NCBI GenBank assembly: GCA_036704825.1
Contig: JAUBSN010000030.1
Location: 1 to 64,000, forward strand
DNA length: 64,000 nucleotides
Direction of reading: 5' to 3'
Source: Microcoleus sp036704825
GTDB lineage: Bacteria > Cyanobacteriota > Cyanobacteriia > Cyanobacteriales > Microcoleaceae
Of this stretch, positions 9,617-17,835 are shown in pieces (the stretch's first letter is position 1; each line of letters starts with the position of its first letter). The translations under genes and the position numbers were made by a program. Below the pieces are notes generated by a model. The model was not told the DNA's origin. It did no database searches and saw only the letters and a list, made by a program, of their open reading frames with translations.

Positions 9617-9812
9617 GGATCGATACCTCTGTTTAGTTCGGTTGTTAAAGTCTAAAGGATTGCAGACTTGATCTGTGTTCGCCTTCAGAATCCATTGTGC
9701 GATAAGCGATCGCACCGAGCCTCGGTCAATGGATACATCTAGCTCGACAAATTTCTCTGCTTTCAGGTAGAGTTTAAATTTAAATTTTTACTTAGTTATT
9801 CGGGAGACTAAA

Positions 9813-11339
9813 TTACAATTTAGGAGCAGCATTATTGTCGCACTCGGTTAATTTTGCTGACAGGACATCGAGGTGCCGCAGCCACTGAATGCCGCCAACC
9901 CAACTGCGAGAGGGGAGGTGTCCGATTGGTGCTTGCTGACTAAATTTAATCTGCCCTAAAGTATTAGCAGAATTGTAGGTTTGCCAGTTGACCCGATCGC
10001 AAAATCTGATATAGTCTCCCTTAACGCTTTCGTAAATCTGCTTTTGGACGCTGAAGCCAAACCGACCTTGACTGTAGTGCAGCCACAGGCGATCGACTGT
10101 TTGCAAATCTTCGCAGGGTAGCTGGTAAATTTGGCTTATTTCTAGCTGAGTTCCCGGTGGCTGGGAAAGAGATTGACACATCAAGCCCCAAGTTTCGCGA
10201 TCGGCTTCTTTCCACTTTTTGTTTGACAAAAAATCGCGCAGTTTGGTATAATCAACTCCCCGTGCAGAAATCATAGTCGGATCTAGATTTGAAGTAACAG
10301 ATAAGGAAAAATTTTCGGCTGAATTGGGGACGGCCTTGGTGGGTGAAGTTGGAGAATCAGGAGTTGGAAGCGCGCTGAGATCGGTTGAGCTATCGCTATT
10401 ATTGAGATCGGGGGCGATCGGCTTTTTGGGCGAAAGCAAATTTTGACGGCGAATATCTAAAGCTGCTTGGATATCTTGCAAAACTTCCGCAGCAAAACTG
10501 TACCGCTGATTGAGATGAGTTTGCAGCAATTTATCTAAAATTTCACCTAATTCCTCGCTAATACTCGTGGCTTTGGGGAGAAACTCGCGCCACCACCAGC
10601 GATCGTTTTTGCAGTCGTACATATCCAAGGGAGGAACTTGCGTCATCAGGCGAATGCAAGTAACACCTAAACTGTAAAGGTCGCTAGCAGGAAATACTTT
10701 GCCGCGCATTTGTTCGGGAGCTACATAATCTTGACTGCCGATGAGCGTTGCTGAACGGAGTATCGCTGAATCAGTCAGCAGTTTGGCTATGCCGAAATCG
10801 ATCAATACGAGTTTGTTGTCCGATTGGCGGCGGATAATATTTTCGGGTTTGATGTCGCGGTGAATGACGCGCTTGTCGTGGATAAATTGCAGCACGGGCA
10901 ATAAGTCTTGCAGCAGTTGCCAAATTTGATTTTCATCGTATACACTCTTGTCTAATTCTTGTTTAAGATTCGGCCCCTCTATAAACTCTTGAACTAAATA
11001 AATATGACCTTCTTGTTCAAATCCCGCTAATAATGTGGGGATTTGCGGGTGTTTTCCGAGTTCGTCTAAACGGACGGCTTCTTGGCGAAATAATTCAAGG
11101 GCTTTGTTAAAAATTTCGGGGTCGCGGTCGTAAAAATAAAATTGCTTGACTGCACAGCGGGGTAGAGATGGGATGTCTTCATCAATTGCTAGGAAAGTTT
11201 TACCAAATCCGCCTCTACCTAAAAGTTCAATCGGGCGATATCGCTGTCTCAGCAACAGGTTAAAGCCGCAGTTTAAGCAAAATTTTGCGGTGTTGGAGTT
11301 TTGAGGATTTTGACATTCTGGGTTGATACAGTAGCTCAT
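9813..11339 (-). CDS. Zinc-ribbon Ser/Thr protein kinase with C-terminal GUN4 domain
   Basis: This is a 508-residue eukaryote-type kinase. Residues 4-24 form a zinc ribbon with two CxxxC/CxxC pairs (CINPEC and FCLNCG). The kinase domain spans about 30-290, with GRGGFGKTF (P-loop), AVKQF (Lys), HRDIKPEN (catalytic loop), IDFGIAKL (Mg loop) and APEQMRG. A low-complexity Ser/Thr/Pro linker leads to a GUN4 domain (about 375-505; WGLMCQ, DLQTVDRLWLHYSQGRFGFS). GUN4 binds Mg-porphyrins and helps Mg-chelatase, so tetrapyrrole-sensing phosphorylation is an inference. The chosen start is the ATG just before the zinc ribbon; an upstream extension to 11549 is non-conserved repeat sequence. Confidence 0.9.
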   Translation of the reverse strand: MSYCINPECQNPQNSNTAKFCLNCGFNLLLRQRYRPIELLGRGGFGKTFLAIDEDIPSLPRCAVKQFYFYDRDPEIFNKALELFRQEAVRLDELGKHPQIPTLLAGFEQEGHIYLVQEFIEGPNLKQELDKSVYDENQIWQLLQDLLPVLQFIHDKRVIHRDIKPENIIRRQSDNKLVLIDFGIAKLLTDSAILRSATLIGSQDYVAPEQMRGKVFPASDLYSLGVTCIRLMTQVPPLDMYDCKNDRWWWREFLPKATSISEELGEILDKLLQTHLNQRYSFAAEVLQDIQAALDIRRQNLLSPKKPIAPDLNNSDSSTDLSALPTPDSPTSPTKAVPNSAENFSLSVTSNLDPTMISARGVDYTKLRDFLSNKKWKEADRETWGLMCQSLSQPPGTQLEISQIYQLPCEDLQTVDRLWLHYSQGRFGFSVQKQIYESVKGDYIRFCDRVNWQTYNSANTLGQIKFSQQAPIGHLPSRSWVGGIQWLRHLDVLSAKLTECDNNAAPKL

Positions 11340-12106
11340 ATCGATTTTAGATTTTATATTGCGGACAAGACTTTTTTTTAAACGAACCGCGAAGACGCGA
11401 AGCTGCGCGAAGGAAGAGGGAAGAGAGAAGAGAGAGAAGAAGGATGGTCGAGCACTCATGCGGTGTGGGATAAGCTGTCCCGCTTCTTGGGTTGGATTTT
11501 TCGGGCGGGCGGGACACCCCACAAGCATTTCATCTGAGATGTTGCACAATTCTCAATCAGGCGTTTAGGGGCAGGATGCCCAACCCCTACTCCCCACAAG
11601 AAATTTATTCTTCGCTTCACAGGCCGGAAAGCCTGTTCTTAAAAATGGTGCCAGAGGTGAGTTGTATCCAACTGGAGTGTAAAATTTAGATGCACCTGGG
11701 CTGATAAAGCTATTTTAATGCGCTGGGCAAAATCGGGACGCTGCCCGATCGGCCTAACCCAGGCTGCATGACCGAAAGCATCCAGGATACAAGCCCCCGG
11801 ATTCATCCGTCCATAAATAAAAAACCTGTATCCGATAAAAGATCCCCCGAATTTATCCGTGGGGTCAATTCTAAAATCTAAAATCTAAAATCTAAAATCT
11901 AAAATCGATTGACTCCAGGCGGCGGGATAATTGCCGATCGCGCAAGTCGATCGCACCGAGCGAAAATTGTGCTAAACTCTTACTGTGCTTGAAACTTGAG
12001 GCACAATCGATCTGTCCGGTTCAGGGACGCTCAAAAATATTTCAAAATATTTTTGCCTTACCCCTAGACTTGTGCTGAGATCTGATGCTATAGTTAAAAC
12101 TGATAC
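11340..12106. other. Non-coding gap with dispersed repeats before tRNA-His
   Basis: About 770 bases show no convincing gene. They hold a repeat with cgcgaagacgcgaagc that also occurs near 47535, a GC-rich patch with GGGCGGGCGGGACACCCC, sequence resembling that at 54280-54330 (gattcatctgtgg-like), and a TCTAAAA array. Confidence 0.6.
11870..11906. repeat. Heptamer array (TCTAAAA)5
   Basis: Five copies of TCTAAAA end in tcgattgactcc. The same heptamer and a similar cga-tga flank recur at 26888, 39474 and 54310, with related arrays at 32902 and 42672. Confidence 0.9.
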
Positions 12107-12180
12107 GGCGAGCGTAGCCAAGTGGTTAAGGCAGTGGTTTGTGGTACCACCATTCGTGGGTTCAAGTCCCATCGTTCGCC
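12107..12180 (+). tRNA. tRNA-His (GUG)
   Basis: A cloverleaf can be drawn. The acceptor GCGAGCG pairs with CGTTCGC, with an encoded extra G at -1 opposite C73, the hallmark of tRNA-His. The D arm is GCC/GGC. The anticodon stem GTGGT/ACCAC encloses the loop TTGTGGT with anticodon GTG, and the T arm is GTGGG-TTCAAGT-CCCAT. CCA is not encoded. Positions 12181-12348 after it hold only a GTAGGGTGTGC-type repeat. Confidence 0.97.
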
Positions 12181-12348
12181 CTTTTGATTCTCAAATATTT
12201 AATACGATCGCCCGTGGCCTGTACGGTAACTTGCGATAGTCGTAGGGTGTGCAATGCACACCTTAATTTTTTTTTGGATGTAGCGGTTCTGTCAGCACAA
12301 GTTCCAATGTGCTAATCTTAAATCCAATCAAAAATCAAAAATCAAAAT

Positions 12349-15300
12349 ATGCCATCTTTAGTAACAGAAGATTGGGGATATAAATTTAGCGGCGATCGCA
12401 CAATTAATAAGTTTATTCGAGATGTAGAAGGGGAAGCAGCTTTAGCGAAATATTGCGATTGGGAATGCAAAGAACGTGCAGAAATTCTAATGTCGGAGAT
12501 AGCTGGGAAATCGCACAATCTTTTCTACGTGCGCCGCCAAAAGGTCAATGAGAGATATTCCGAAGAAGAAATCTGGGAACTGCTGCTTGCTACGGATGGA
12601 GAGGATTTTGAATTACCTCAATTGTTGCAAAAAGCCGATCGCACTTTGCGGTTGTTAGCAACTGTACGCTGTGAAGACGGAATTGGCGGTTTAAAACTGC
12701 TGGATGCTGGTTTGGTGGCGGTTCCCAGAGGGAGGAAAGATGGGTACGCTTTGCCGGTTCAGTTAAGACTTTTGGCTAACAGTCGATCGCCAATTCCTGC
12801 AAAGTCGATCGCCCGCGTCCAACAAATGCCATTTTGGGACAACAGACACATACCAACTACCGAACAGCTAAAAGTTTGGCACACTTTTTTAAATGTGGAA
12901 AAACGCATCGCGGAAGCGCGTCAATTTTGTGTACCTTTCCGAGGACACAATTACGGTTCCGGCTTCAAAATCGTCACTTTTGAAATCGATCGTAATTCCG
13001 CAACTCTTGACGGCTACGAGGAAAATTCCTTAGAATTGGGCGACTTTCGCGACAGGCTGAAAAAAGCCAGAAATGAAGAAATTATCCTGTTTGATTCGCC
13101 GCCCGGAAGCAGAAGCAGCCGCGATGGAGAGACATTGGGTAGCATCGCCGAAATTGACTTTGAACATGGTAAATTACGGATTAAGTTAGATGTTGATTTA
13201 GGGTTTCGCATGGCGGGTGGCAGATATCAACTGCCCAAACAAGGATTCTTGTATTTTGAGGCTGCCGGCGATATCAGTCAAATCGAACGCAAGAAAAAAG
13301 CTTTAAAAATGCTGACAGATGGCCGCGCTCAAAATCCTTATTTGAGCGAGTTTTTATTCGACTCTTCTCAGGCGAGAATGCCCGAAAAAATGATTAAATT
13401 GGATCGGGAAAACTTATTAAACCGCAATGCTAATGACGACCAACTTGCTGCCGTAGAAACGGTGCTTTCGGCGCGGGATTTAATTTTGATTCAAGGGCCG
13501 CCGGGAACGGGCAAAACAACTGTGATTGCGGAGATTTGCTATCAAATTGCCCGTCAGGGCGGCAAAACGCTGATTGCTTCCCAAGCAAATTTGGCTGTAG
13601 ACAATGCTTTGAGTCGGTTAGTTCACAATCCGGCGATTCGGGCTTTGCGGAAGGGAAAAGCTAATAAGGTGCAGGAAGAAGGGCAGCCGTTTTTAGAGGA
13701 AAATGCGATCGGCACTTGGCTGCAAAATACGGCGGCTGACTGCGAAGAAAAGCTCTCGCAGCGCCTGACTAATGTCAAATCTTTGCGGCAGTTGGTGGCA
13801 GAATCAGAGCGATTTACCGCCTACTGTGCCTCCGAAAAAGATTTTTTTAATGAACTCAAACATCTGCACGACAGTAAAGCAGATATTGAGGAAAAGTGCA
13901 GCCAGCAAGCAGCAGCTTATGAAGAGATTTTAACCAAAAAAAGCGAGATTGAATCTCTAGTTAGCGGGCTAGGAGATTTGCTGGATGCGCCGAAGGTTAA
14001 CTGGGAATCTCCAGAAGTTGCCGAGTTTATGCCCAGACTAAAACTTTATTCAGAAGGGAATGTTTTAGTAGAAAACTTTATGGCAAATGTTCGGATTGCC
14101 GCCAGCAATGCTACTCAAATAGGTTTCGATCGCCCTGCTTGCGGGGCGTTTGGGATTGCGGTTTGGCTGCAGGAAACTGTAGCAGCGCAAATATCGGAAT
14201 TTAAGACGGCATTCGATCGCGCTGATGATGTTTGTCACGCTATGTCGGCGGTTGCGGAGTCGTTGCGGGTGTCGCGGCAGATGTCTGAGGCTGTGAATCA
14301 ACTCGAATTGGGCGATCGGCAAAATCAGACACACCGCCACAATCTCGAACAGAAAATCAAGAATTTGGAACTGCGAAAAGCGGAAATTGCAGCCGTTGTC
14401 GTCGCCGTTGCACAGTGGATCGAGACAGCGGATACGGGACTTTATGAAGTTGTGAAATCTTGCTGGGAAACGGGCGCAATGCTCACGGATGATATGGTAG
14501 AATTGCCCGCAGGATTGTTGAAAATTGCCCGATCGCTCAAATTGCCGATCGTCCCGCCCAAATGCAAAATCAATTTGCCCGATTTGGATCGGTTGCAAAA
14601 GGCGATATCCCACGAAGAAAGCGCAGGTTTTAAGGACATACAAGGGCAACAGTTCCGGTTTAGCGAGTTTCTGCACCTAAATTTGAGTCAAACGCCGATC
14701 GTGCTCTCTGCGGGCGATCGTACACAGTGGCAACAACTAGCCAAAGACTTCGCCACCTATTCCCAAATCAGCCCGAGTCAGCGCAAATTTATCGTAGAAA
14801 AAGCTCGCACTTTCTTAGGTAGCATTCAACAATTTTACAGTCAATCCTTGCAGCAAAATAATATCCAGGCTACCTTCGATCGCCTAGTCAAAGAATTGCT
14901 GCACAGTATCCTCGCCAATGCCCGTCAGTGCGTGCTTCCCCTCAAAACCGAAACCGAACAGCAGCTTATCAAACAGCAACAGTTATTAGATAAAATCGGT
15001 CAAACCTTGAACCAGCAGCAAATATCCGCCGCTAAACTTCAGGTAGAAACAGCGCAGCAAGAGGCGAACTTAAAAATTAGCGAAGTTACTAATTTGTTGC
15101 AAGCAATTGTCCAACAGCCAAATGTACCTGAAAAATTGCGGATTTTATCCGAACAATATCTCGCCCAAAAATCGAATATTTGGGAGCAACCGCAGCAGTT
15201 TGTCAAGCAAGTTGAGGCTTGGAAAGCAAGCGCGATTCAGCTTGAAAAATCCATTGCTGACATAGACCCTTTTGGGGTTTTGGAGACAATCAAAAACACT

Positions 15301-16653
15301 CTTGACGAGCATTTATCTCCGCTGCAAACTGCGGCTGCAACTTCGCAGCAGCAACTCGCCGAACTTCAAACAGAATTGAGCGACATTAACGCTCAACTGC
15401 AACAGCAGCAACCAACAGCAGCATTACTGGTTGAGAGAAATTGGTGGGAGTCAGCATGGCAAACTATCCCGACTCAATACCAGCCAGAAGTTCCGCATAC
15501 AGGATTATTCAGCGTAGCTTTTTTAAACAAAATTAAGCGTTTATTCAAAACTTGGCAGCGGAAATTAGAACAAGAAGAAACAGCGCTAAATCGTTCTCAA
15601 AACTTTGTTACCGATTGGATTCAAAAACTCCGCAATCCATCAGAAAAAGACCGCAACGATTTAAAGCAAATTTATATTGACAATGCCAACGTGATCGGCA
15701 TTACTTGCGTGCAGGCTGCTAGCTTCGATTTTACTAAAAACTTTCCCAGCTTTGATGCAGTCATCATTGACGAAGTTAGCAAATGCACTCCGCCAGAGTT
15801 GTTAATCCCCGCTTTGAAAGGCAGAAAGTTAGTGTTAGTGGGCGATCACAGGCAATTGCCGCCGATGTTTAATCAAAGTACGATCGACGATATTGCCGAT
15901 GACATCGGCTGTACCGGAGACGAACTTAGCTTTATCAAAGAATCTTTGTTCAAAGTTTTGTTTGAAAATGCCAGCGACAGCATCAAAAAAATGCTGACAA
16001 CTCAGTATCGAATGCACCCGCAAATCATGGGCGCAATCAATCAGTTTTACCAGCAAAAACTCAACTGTGGCATTCAGGAAGCTGACACCAAGCGCGCCCA
16101 CAACCTCGCAGGTAGAATCATTCAAGAAAACAATCATATCCTGTGGGTGAAAACGCCCGTGGCACAAGGGTTTGAAGAGGAAAAACAGGGTACTTCCCGG
16201 TTGAATGTCAAGGAGATTGATGCGATCGAGCTTTTGTGCGAACAAATGGAGATAGCTTGGCGGCCCAAAGTTGCCGGCGGTGAACCGCCGAAAGAAATCG
16301 GAATTATCACTTTTTACGCTGCTCAATTAAATGCAATTAAAGACAGAATCGAAGGCGAAAAATTCCCTGCTTTGAGCATCCGCACTGGTACGGTTGACAT
16401 ATTTCAAGGCATGGAAAGACCTGTAATTATTGTCAGCACAGTGTGCAATAATGTTAGGGGCGATATTGGATTTGCTAAGGAACCAGAACGGGTGAATGTG
16501 GCATTTTCCCGCGCTCAAGAATTGCTGGTAGTTGTCGGCTGTCACGATTTATTTACTCAACAACTAGGTACTGTGGGAAAAATGTATCAGGAAGTTTCAA
16601 AAACGGTGCGTCACTGCGGAGGTTTTGTAGATGTTTCTAGCGTCCTCAACTAA
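12349..16653 (+). CDS. SF1 DNA/RNA helicase with very long coiled-coil insertion
   Basis: This 1434-residue protein is a superfamily 1B (Upf1/Dna2-like) helicase. Motif I is QGPPGTGKTTVI (about 381-392), followed by ASQANLAVDNALSRL (Ia). Motif II is IIDEVSK (about 1139-1145), motif III LVGDHRQLPPMF, then TTQYRMHPQIMG (motif IV-like), GTVDIFQGMERPVI and RVNVAFSRAQELLVVVG (motif VI). Between Ia and II, about 650 residues are rich in Gln, Glu and Leu and predicted coiled coil, far more than in ordinary members. The first about 350 residues contain no domain I recognise. The next gene overlaps its end by 23 bases, so the two are translationally coupled. A role in DNA repair, RNA processing or defence is not shown by sequence. 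Confidence 0.88.
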   Translation: MPSLVTEDWGYKFSGDRTINKFIRDVEGEAALAKYCDWECKERAEILMSEIAGKSHNLFYVRRQKVNERYSEEEIWELLLATDGEDFELPQLLQKADRTLRLLATVRCEDGIGGLKLLDAGLVAVPRGRKDGYALPVQLRLLANSRSPIPAKSIARVQQMPFWDNRHIPTTEQLKVWHTFLNVEKRIAEARQFCVPFRGHNYGSGFKIVTFEIDRNSATLDGYEENSLELGDFRDRLKKARNEEIILFDSPPGSRSSRDGETLGSIAEIDFEHGKLRIKLDVDLGFRMAGGRYQLPKQGFLYFEAAGDISQIERKKKALKMLTDGRAQNPYLSEFLFDSSQARMPEKMIKLDRENLLNRNANDDQLAAVETVLSARDLILIQGPPGTGKTTVIAEICYQIARQGGKTLIASQANLAVDNALSRLVHNPAIRALRKGKANKVQEEGQPFLEENAIGTWLQNTAADCEEKLSQRLTNVKSLRQLVAESERFTAYCASEKDFFNELKHLHDSKADIEEKCSQQAAAYEEILTKKSEIESLVSGLGDLLDAPKVNWESPEVAEFMPRLKLYSEGNVLVENFMANVRIAASNATQIGFDRPACGAFGIAVWLQETVAAQISEFKTAFDRADDVCHAMSAVAESLRVSRQMSEAVNQLELGDRQNQTHRHNLEQKIKNLELRKAEIAAVVVAVAQWIETADTGLYEVVKSCWETGAMLTDDMVELPAGLLKIARSLKLPIVPPKCKINLPDLDRLQKAISHEESAGFKDIQGQQFRFSEFLHLNLSQTPIVLSAGDRTQWQQLAKDFATYSQISPSQRKFIVEKARTFLGSIQQFYSQSLQQNNIQATFDRLVKELLHSILANARQCVLPLKTETEQQLIKQQQLLDKIGQTLNQQQISAAKLQVETAQQEANLKISEVTNLLQAIVQQPNVPEKLRILSEQYLAQKSNIWEQPQQFVKQVEAWKASAIQLEKSIADIDPFGVLETIKNTLDEHLSPLQTAAATSQQQLAELQTELSDINAQLQQQQPTAALLVERNWWESAWQTIPTQYQPEVPHTGLFSVAFLNKIKRLFKTWQRKLEQEETALNRSQNFVTDWIQKLRNPSEKDRNDLKQIYIDNANVIGITCVQAASFDFTKNFPSFDAVIIDEVSKCTPPELLIPALKGRKLVLVGDHRQLPPMFNQSTIDDIADDIGCTGDELSFIKESLFKVLFENASDSIKKMLTTQYRMHPQIMGAINQFYQQKLNCGIQEADTKRAHNLAGRIIQENNHILWVKTPVAQGFEEEKQGTSRLNVKEIDAIELLCEQMEIAWRPKVAGGEPPKEIGIITFYAAQLNAIKDRIEGEKFPALSIRTGTVDIFQGMERPVIIVSTVCNNVRGDIGFAKEPERVNVAFSRAQELLVVVGCHDLFTQQLGTVGKMYQEVSKTVRHCGGFVDVSSVLN
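16618..16622 (+). promoter_or_regulatory. Strong ribosome binding site inside the helicase 3' end
   Basis: GGAGG lies 8 bases before the ATG at 16631 and inside the helicase coding sequence. It supports the overlapping start of the downstream gene and their coupled translation. Confidence 0.7.
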
Positions 16654-17533
16654 AACAATTGACTCAAATTTAAGTTCGCTAGCGGAACAAATTGAGCAAC
16701 AAAATCCGGGTTTGTCAGTGTTGGCGGCGCGTCAATTCCGCTTTGCAATCCGCCAAACTCCGCTGGAAGTGGCGATTAGCGAACCGCGCGAGTTTAACGT
16801 GTTGGAAGAGTTCATTTTGCGGGCGGGTGTTGAGTTTGAACCTGCGCCCACTTTGAAGGAATTGGCGGATTTGCTGGGGTTGGACGAGATTTTTGTGAAG
16901 ACTGCGGCGGCGACTCTGGTTAGTTTGGAAAGCTTGGAGGTGGCTGAAAATGGGAAAATTGCGATCGCCCCGCAAGGTAGAGATTTTTTCGAGAAAGGTG
17001 CGGTTAGTCGATCGCAAATTCAATCAATTTATGCCATTTCCGATCCGCTAAATCAAACTCTTAGCTTTAAATTCGATGCTTTAGCCGCAGAATCGGTCAA
17101 CTTGCCAGATTTAGCAGATTTAGTATCGCTCGATCATAAAATTACCGACTTTGCCGATTTAAGTATAGCAGAAATCCAGCCGTTAATTCAAGCTTCCGGC
17201 TTAGGAATTCACGTCCCAGAAAACGGCAAAATTGTCTCTGCTTGCGATGTCGTCGGCGACGATTTAGAGATTTGGCAAACAGTTTCGATTTTTGTGTTGC
17301 TAGATGCGATCGAAAATAAAACTACTATTCAAGCCAGACAGGGAAAGCAAATATTAGAAACCGCATCAAACTTGCTAAACGAACTTGAATCTCAGCAAAA
17401 ACTTTCTTTAAATGACTTGTGTAAAGTAACCCCCAACTTCGCACAGCAAGAATCAGAGACAATCCCGGCTCCGAAAAATCGCAAACCAGCATCTAAGAAG
17501 AAACGCAAGGAAACAGATTCAGGAAATAAGTAA
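16631..17533 (+). CDS. Winged-helix-like partner of the SF1 helicase, unknown function
   Basis: I do not recognise a named family. The 300-residue protein has an N-terminal helical part. A winged-helix-like segment follows at about 70-120 (TLKELADLLGLDEIFVKTAA, then NGKIAIAPQGRDFFEKG with the look of a wing). A middle part has repeated acidic SLDHK and DLADL stretches, and the Lys/Arg-rich tail (PASKKKRKE) could bind nucleic acid. Its start overlaps the helicase by 23 bases behind a good GGAGG site. The pairing suggests a complex or a shared pathway, perhaps a DNA-binding adaptor for the helicase; that is inference. A hairpin follows the stop by 7 bases. Confidence 0.8.
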   Translation: MFLASSTKTIDSNLSSLAEQIEQQNPGLSVLAARQFRFAIRQTPLEVAISEPREFNVLEEFILRAGVEFEPAPTLKELADLLGLDEIFVKTAAATLVSLESLEVAENGKIAIAPQGRDFFEKGAVSRSQIQSIYAISDPLNQTLSFKFDALAAESVNLPDLADLVSLDHKITDFADLSIAEIQPLIQASGLGIHVPENGKIVSACDVVGDDLEIWQTVSIFVLLDAIENKTTIQARQGKQILETASNLLNELESQQKLSLNDLCKVTPNFAQQESETIPAPKNRKPASKKKRKETDSGNK

Positions 17534-17540
17534 TATAAAA

Positions 17541-17600
17541 ACTAAAGTCCTCACTACAAACTTTTTAGTCTTCACAAGTTTGTAGTAATGACTTTAGTCT
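17541..17600. terminator. Long hairpin after the helicase operon
   Basis: ACTAAAGTC-x-x-x-ACTACAAACTT pairs with AAGTTTGTAGT-x-x-x-GACTTTAGT around a short loop, giving about 20 base pairs. It may be a transcription end or a small palindromic dispersed element. The remainder of 17601-17835 shows no gene. Confidence 0.55.
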
Positions 17601-17835
17601 TAATTAACTTAAAAACTAAAACAATTGATAAAATTACAGCACTAATGTCAACTGTCGCAAGACTTTTAGGTATTTTGTTGCGTAAGTCCTGTTGAAGTCA
17701 TCAATATAGCCATCCTCGCATCAGTTGTACAAATATTTAGGGTAGTTCTAAGAGTGCCTATCCCCACGGATCGGGGCAGCCACGGGGGGGGAAGAGTCCC
17801 TACAACAATTACACAATTCATTTAGGATCGCTATA

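Noticed and set aside
11972..12172. Minus-strand frame with NGGTTNHCLNHLATLA-type sequence
   Set aside because: It is the complement of tRNA-His.
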